A DNA stretch of 64,000 nt from Clitopilus passeckerianus (taxonomy: Eukaryota; Basidiomycota; Agaricomycetes; Agaricales; Entolomataceae). Where the stretch lies: the NCBI GenBank assembly GCA_944990035.1, contig CALYLX010000113.1, positions 1-64,000 on the forward strand, in the 5' to 3' direction. The position numbers were made by a program, and so were the translations under genes. Below, one piece after another: positions 59,156 through 64,000 of the stretch. Numbering within the stretch: position 1 is the first letter of the stretch; every line of letters starts with the position of its first letter. The notes under the pieces were generated by a model, which searched no databases, was not told the DNA's origin, and saw only the letters and a program-made list of their open reading frames with translations.

Positions 59156-59911
59156 ATGCCGCCGTCGACCGCGTACTATCCATGTGCTTCTCAGCAACAT
59201 CAGCAACAACACGATCACATTGCTGAGAGTGCCCAGTTCGGCGCTGGTCCATGCCCTGGGGTGATGAGCTTGTATAACTACGACCGATGTGCGTACCCCC
59301 CTCCGCCTACAACACCCTACTGAGACTAATCATCAGCCTCCTTAGCCCCAGACCACTCGCAATCCTCAAGTTCGTCGGCTAGCCAGGACGAAGATACGTC
59401 ATCTGGCCCCATGTTCTGCGGGTGCACATTCCAAGACGAGATCGACGGCTACGACATGCCAGGATCCCCTCTCGAGCCCTCACAAGACTCATACTCGACT
59501 GAACCCTCAAAAAGTTGTACGAAGGACCACCCGGCAAATTTTAGTCACTGCGTTGAGCCATCACCGGATGACGTCGGCGACATGACTGGCAGACAGGACA
59601 CGGCAGCTCAGAAGAATTCATCGGTGAGTTCCCCTCATTTCTTACATGTTTTAGAGCACCTCTCTGACGACAACGATTAGCATCACATCGACCAAGACCA
59701 CGGACCTCCGCTAGAACCCTGGGCAGCAGCGATATCGGAAATGGTCCTTTACCTTCCCACCCCAGCGCGGATCGGCCCTATCACGTTCAAAGAAGCGACA
59801 ACGGGGTTATCTTGGAGCGGGACAACGTATACTACGTGCAGCTGCGGTGCGACCACTCGCTGGACAGACTTTCGACCTCTTCACCCAGTCTTCAGGACTT
59901 CGTTTGTGTGA
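59156..59911 (+). CDS. Unknown fungal protein, three exons
   Basis: Exons 59156-59288, 59337-59623 and 59681-59911 join with consistent phase (CGAT|GTGCG, TCG|GTGAG donors; CAG and TAG acceptors), giving about 216 residues. It begins MPPSTAYYPCASQQHQQQHD, is Ser/Asp/Pro-rich in the middle (QSSSSASQDEDTSSGPMFCG), and ends with a structured part: PARIGPITFKEATTGLSWSG, then CSCGATTRWTDFRPLHPVF. Cysteines occur as CGC and CSCG, but I recognise no zinc motif. No signal peptide. The splice consistency makes it a likely real gene; function unknown. Confidence 0.55.
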
Positions 59912-60207
59912 TCCGCGCCCTGGTTCGTGACTTCAAATTCGGAATATCAAATTCGGACTGAGATTTGCACTTCCTTCTCCTTAGAACCTTACTTTTTGTC
60001 CCTCCGAATACTGAGACCACTGCATCGCACTCAAAATATCAAGTCTCACAAAAGGATCGTTAAGGGTCATGAAAGTCGTTACTGTTACTGTTTTACGTAA
60101 TTACACAACTAATCTATTCTCAAACTCTATCATCTTCGTCACATCCCTCTACCTCCTCTCCTTCTCGTGGTCATCGGCGTATGGTTCACAGGCGGCGGGC
60201 TCTCCAT
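59912..60207. other. Intergenic before the repeat region
   Basis: AT-rich spacer after the unknown gene's stop. Nothing else is seen. Confidence 0.4.
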
Positions 60208-60670
60208 GTCCAAGGCCTTCGTCAGGGAACCGAGGCACAGCGCATTTGAGAAAAACGACAGTGTGATAGAATGTGCTTGTTTCGTGGCAACGAATGTGAG
60301 GTAGCGTTCAGGTCCCAAAAGAGTGTGGAATGCGTGTGCTTCACGGTTGTATGAAGAAGGCCGAAGGAGGTCCAGTTTGGTTTCTTGAGTGGCAGAGCAG
60401 CGAGTCTTCGTAAAACGACAGATTAGCTTGTGGATGACTTCCAGCGGATGTGAAGGTAGCGGAAGAAGGCTTCTTGCTGGTCCAGCGAGACCAATGTATT
60501 CCTCCAGGTTCAGGTCCTTCATCAGGGAATCGGGACACAGCACATTTGAGAAAAACGAGTGTGTGATAGAATGTGCTTGTTTCATGGCAATGAATGTGTG
60601 ATAGTGTCCCAAAAAGAACGTGGAATGCGTGTGCTTGCGATTGTTCGATGAAGGCCGATGGAGCTGGACA
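60208..60670. repeat. Tandem duplication with 300-bp period
   Basis: The stretch from about 60213 (CCTTCGTCAGGGAACCGAGG) recurs exactly 300 bp later (CCTTCATCAGGGAATCGGGA). The match runs through GAGAAAAACGA...GTGTGATAGA, ATGTGCTTGTTTC.TGGCAA and GTGGAATGCGTGTGCTT to about 60365/60660, with only scattered differences. A third, more diverged part of the unit (GCGGAAG..G..TTCTTGCT.GTCC) appears near 60757. On the minus strand both copies encode the similar peptides ATKQAHSITLSFFSNALC and AMKQAHSITHSFFSNVLC. Confidence 0.85.
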
Positions 60671-62560
60671 GGCGAGAAAGTCCTCGATATCATTCGGAAT
60701 GGAGGAGAGCCATGCTGGAAGGCCAGGTAGATGTTCGACCAGACGCCGAGATAGCGGAAGGAAGTTTCTTGCTAGTCCTGCGAGAGCCAGGGAAGAAAGA
60801 ACACCCTCTTGCATCGGGATGGAGCAGCAGCCAGCGATTTGAGGGATCAGAGTGCGCTTGAAGCGTGGGCGAGAGCCTGAGAGAAAGGCAGAGCAGAATG
60901 AAGCAAAGAAAGGCGGAAGCAGTAGGCTTTGATTGCGTTTTGGCGATAAGGGAAGCTTGTATTTGAGTCCCCGTAAAGGCGAGCGAACAGTATGGCATCG
61001 TTGGTGTCGGTGACTGTGTATCCGAGTAATTGTGTTCGAGATGAAGATGAACCTAGCAAGGAACATAGAACGTGTCCTGCCTCGACGGATGCCAGTGCGC
61101 CATGATGGTTCAAAGGTCTTGAACATGAGAACCAGATGTATGACCGCCTGGAGGAGATCCAATGTGCCTTTGATGTCCCAAGAATGACGAGGATGATGAA
61201 TGTTATCCAGATTGGTCCTCCAGAAGATTTCCCCGGCCTAGTTCCTTTTACCGATCCAACTTGATGAAACTCGTAGAACTCGTTGTGGTTGTTGGCTATC
61301 CTGCCTCTTCGAAGCGTAGCAGAACGAAGCTAGCTCGAACCATGACCAACTGTCGCGGGTAACAGTGGCTATGGTGGAGGATGTGGAATGATGGTGCGAG
61401 TTCGAGAGAGTTGATGTTGGCGTCGGATGGAATGAAAGGTGGGAGCCTAGTAAGGGTGCAACCAGGATGGAAGAATACACCTTCGGGAAGGACTGTCTGC
61501 CTCGCCTTTGTTGAATTTCTGAGAACAAACCTTGGTTAGTTGAACGAAGAGTCATAGAGAAGGATAAACGGGCTTACCTTTTTCGCCAAGATATGGTGCT
61601 TGAAGCTTCTCTGTGCTGCCAGTGCCTTGCGTTGCCTCTGTCCCGATGTCCGACCACAAGCCCTCCAACCTCCTTCGCCTTCGCCTTCCATTGGTGCCAT
61701 CCGCGACCTCCGCCCTCCAAAGTTGCCTTGAATCCACGACCGCTTGCTCTCCTTCCAACCCCCCTCCTCCGATGTCCTCTAATTCTACAACTACACCTAC
61801 TGACTACAACTACTGTACTTCGCACTGCTACTCGATCTGTAATGTAACTTGTTAGCAGAAGATCGTCGAATCATGAACGTATTGCTTACGGTGCTTCTCC
61901 CCTTGAACGTATGGAACAAGAGGTTCGACTTTGAAACGAATGTGTGATAGAATCTGTTTTGATTCGCGAGAGCCAAAAGAGTGTGCGACAGCTGGTTGCT
62001 GTGGAAAATGAGAGTGTGGTAGGCTTGACCAAAAGAGCATGTGATAAGAATGTGCAACGAATGGATGCGATGGATTGAAGAAGTCGACGAAGCGGATGTT
62101 GCAAGTTGCCGAGAGGCCGCTCCCCTTGCAAGGAAGGAAAGCTGTCGAAGGATTGTGGAGACTAAGACTCCGAGAACATAGAACTTGGTTGTCGAAGAGT
62201 CTTGGAGGCAGTGTTCGCGGGAACGTGAAAGCGTTTGCCGCCTCCATGCGAATGGAATCCTCAAGGCCCTGGCTGCTCCTGCTTCGAGGGTGACAAAAGG
62301 GCGAAATGAATCGTTGGAATTGTGCATCCAACTTTGTTTGTGAGCACCACTACACGATCTGTGAATATTATTGGTCAGAGTCAGATCCATTAAATGAGAG
62401 CAAAGTTGGCTTACGATGCGTTATCCCTCGACGTCGGGACCCAATGGGCGTATCTTGGAATGAATGTGTGTGTTTGACGATCGCCCGAGATTCCAAAAGA
62501 GTGTGTGATAGAGTTGTTGTCGAAAACGAGCGCGTGCTATAGGCGGATGTGCAATGAAAG
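60250..62560. repeat. Dispersed degenerate short motif (AAAAGAGTGTGTGATAGAATG-like)
   Basis: A motif related to AAAANGAGTGTGTGATAGAA occurs repeatedly on the plus strand: near 60252, 60317, 60552, 61939, 61975, 62030, 62470 and 62495. Copies vary but keep the core GAGTGTG or ATGTGTGATA. On the minus strand the core reads as (S/Y/F)HT(L/F), which explains the recurring HTL/HTF residues in overlapping open frames. Confidence 0.65.
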
Positions 62561-63674
62561 AACACAAAGGCTTGAAAGAGTCGATGATGCTGATGGCGCT
62601 AGCAACATTGTTGAAATGCCATTCCCCTAACACTTTCCATGGTGGCGCCCGTGGACGGCGTTGGGGGAGCGGCCTGGTAAAGCGAGCCCATCCAAGAGCG
62701 ACAAGAGGCGTTGCAAAGGAGCATTAGACGGGGACCGGCGACAGAGCTAGGTCGCTGATGCATCCCCAGTGACCGGCGATGCTGTTTGACCCAGAGGGAT
62801 ACTCAGCTGATCCATACTTCTATGCATCTAGTCAGTAGAAGCAGAGACAACACACGGAATGAGTCTTACCTTTTGCCCACGGATGAGCTCCACTTGACCA
62901 GAAACTCTGCCAATCCTTTGGCCTACCACTGCCTTCTCCATTCACGTATGCTCGGGCTTCTCCTTCTGCCTTAAAACCTCCCCCGTATTCGCACCAAGCC
63001 TCCTCCTCGACTACTCCAACACCTGCCGCAGCCTCATTACCATACTGCTAACGGCTCGTCAACTCTGGAACTCCGCTTCCGGCCCAGATTCCCGTCGTTT
63101 CCTACGTCTCGACGTGCCCGCCCATCGTCTAGTTGCACCTTTACAAGCCACCCGCCACTCCCACCACTCGTCGATGCGTCGAAGAAAAACAAAGCACAGG
63201 TGGAGGCACGATTTTTCGAACCTGGCGGGAAGTCAGGATGGCTGTGTATATAAGAGACGAGACCACATACCATACCTCCCAAAACAAAACAAAAAACACG
63301 AAAGGAAAAAAAAAAAAAGAACAAGAAAACAAGGAAACAAAAAGCGGCCGTAATTTGCGGGATTGATGGTTTTGTCCCGCTACACAGAGAGTTCTACTCG
63401 TCAGCCCAAACTCTGAAAACTAGATGCAGCACAAATGGAGGCAAGCCCGAGAGGATCTGAGAGACTGTTAATATCCAAGTGAAATTGCAGATCTGAGATG
63501 ACATACCATGCCTCCAGACCGAAAGAAAACCATAAAGGCGGGAATTTATAGCTGCATCCCGCTGCATACAGAACGCACTCGTTTGAGCAAACCCTGCATA
63601 AGTGGAAGCAAGTTCGACTGAATCTAGCACAGTGGTTAGTATCTGAGCTAGTTGATAGATGAGAGAACACGTAC
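61519..63674 (-). ncRNA. Candidate spliced minus-strand transcript over the repeats, no convincing protein
   Basis: At least six good intron-like segments lie in series on the minus strand: 63674-63624, 63506-63465, 62869-62828, 62414-62359, 61889-61837 and 61577-61519. Each starts GTAAG, GTACG or GTATG, ends AG, is 42-59 nt, and most have an upstream AAC or GAC branch-type site (for example CTAAC, CTACTGAC, AACTAAC). Two following exons begin alike: ATCGTGTAGTGGTGC and ATCGAGTAGCAGTGC. Joining the exons I could test (62414-62359) does not keep a long frame. This could be a long non-coding RNA, a decayed gene family or a spliced repetitive element. Exon ends and transcript borders are not known. 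Confidence 0.4.
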
Positions 63675-63690
63675 CTTGCCTCCACTCACA
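63200..63690. repeat. Three diverged tandem units, each with an exon-intron-like module
   Basis: Three units share the plus-strand pattern TGGAGGCA.G ... TTCGA ... then CATACCAT.CCTCC: first blocks near 63202, 63438 and 63603, second blocks near 63268, 63502 and 63672. Units 2 and 3 also share a 5' block (CGGGA...TCCCGCT.CA.ACAGA) near 63358 and 63540. Read on the minus strand, the second block is an exon end plus donor (GGCATG|GTATG, GGCAAG|GTACG). Similarity between units is modest, so they are old. Confidence 0.55.
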
Positions 63691-64000
63691 AGAACCTCCA
63701 CGAACGCGGGACTCCTCGCCGTTCCCCGCCTTGAGAGTTCGCATCTTCCGACCAAACTCTCCACCCCCCACTATTTTCGACCTTCCACGCGCCCATCCCT
63801 CCCCGTACTTCACTACGATCACCCCCCTCCACTCCTGCCCGGGTCAGCCAACTCTATCAAGAAGGTTAGTGCCCGTTTGCAAAGGAATGAGGTTCACATA
63901 CCGGGCCCCCGAAATTGCCCGCCTGGGAACCGTCTGAACCTTCCCTCTAACCTCGTCCTTCCCCTTTCAACCACTACCAAGAAGAAAAAGAAAAAGAAAA
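63691..64000. other. Right edge
   Basis: Pyrimidine-rich plus strand ending in an AAGAAAAAG-type purine run. It may hold the 5' part of the minus-strand repeat locus. No separate gene is supported and the window ends here. Confidence 0.35.

Overview
The window is nuclear DNA of a filamentous fungus, most likely a mushroom-forming basidiomycete (Agaricomycetes). Genes are broken by many introns of about 45-65 nt with GT..AG ends and CTNAY-type branch points, and several are cut into tiny exons. Gene content is fungal (Dbf2 kinase, GET complex, UNC93-like transporters, a fungal deaminase-fold protein). No clade-specific marker was tested, so the placement is inference.

Layout. 0.8-4.1 kb: Dbf2-type kinase and an unknown gene on the minus strand. 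4.1-7.2 kb: gene-poor. 7.2-10.3 kb: OST5-like subunit and YOP1 (divergent, 168 bp apart), then Aurora kinase. 11.3-17 kb: tandem pair of UNC93-like transporters with matching intron positions. 17.3-21.5 kb: ArfGAP and leukotriene-A4-hydrolase-like aminopeptidase (convergent). 22.1-29.6 kb: a minus-strand run of a Bni4-like protein, a secreted double-psi beta-barrel protein and an FAD oxidoreductase. 30.9-37.2 kb: MSH4, divergent from CDK1 (cdc2). 37.6-41.8 kb: VPS72/YL1, mitochondrial ribosomal protein mS25 and GET2. 41.8-47.3 kb: gene-poor. 47.3-55.2 kb: an unknown gene, tRNA-Val(CAC), retromer VPS35 and an intronless deaminase-fold protein. 55.2-60 kb: a transposase-like tail and one unknown gene. 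60.1-63.9 kb: degenerate tandem repeats carrying a series of minus-strand introns.

Most genes are housekeeping: mitosis (Dbf2, Aurora, CDK1), meiotic crossover (MSH4), ER and membrane traffic (OST5, YOP1, ArfGAP, GET2, VPS35), chromatin (VPS72) and mitochondrial translation (mS25). They are neighbours, not an operon-like pathway.

Three observations stand out. First, four genes have a reading frame that breaks by exactly one base, three of them at a short homopolymer, which suggests base-level assembly error or real lesions. Second, exons of 6, 8 and 10 nt sit inside conserved motifs of CDK1, MSH4 and both UNC93-like genes. Third, the right-hand 3.8 kb is a spliced-looking repeat locus with no convincing protein. 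I did not find a clear new defence or metabolic system; the deaminase-fold gene and the repeat locus are the best candidates for something undescribed.
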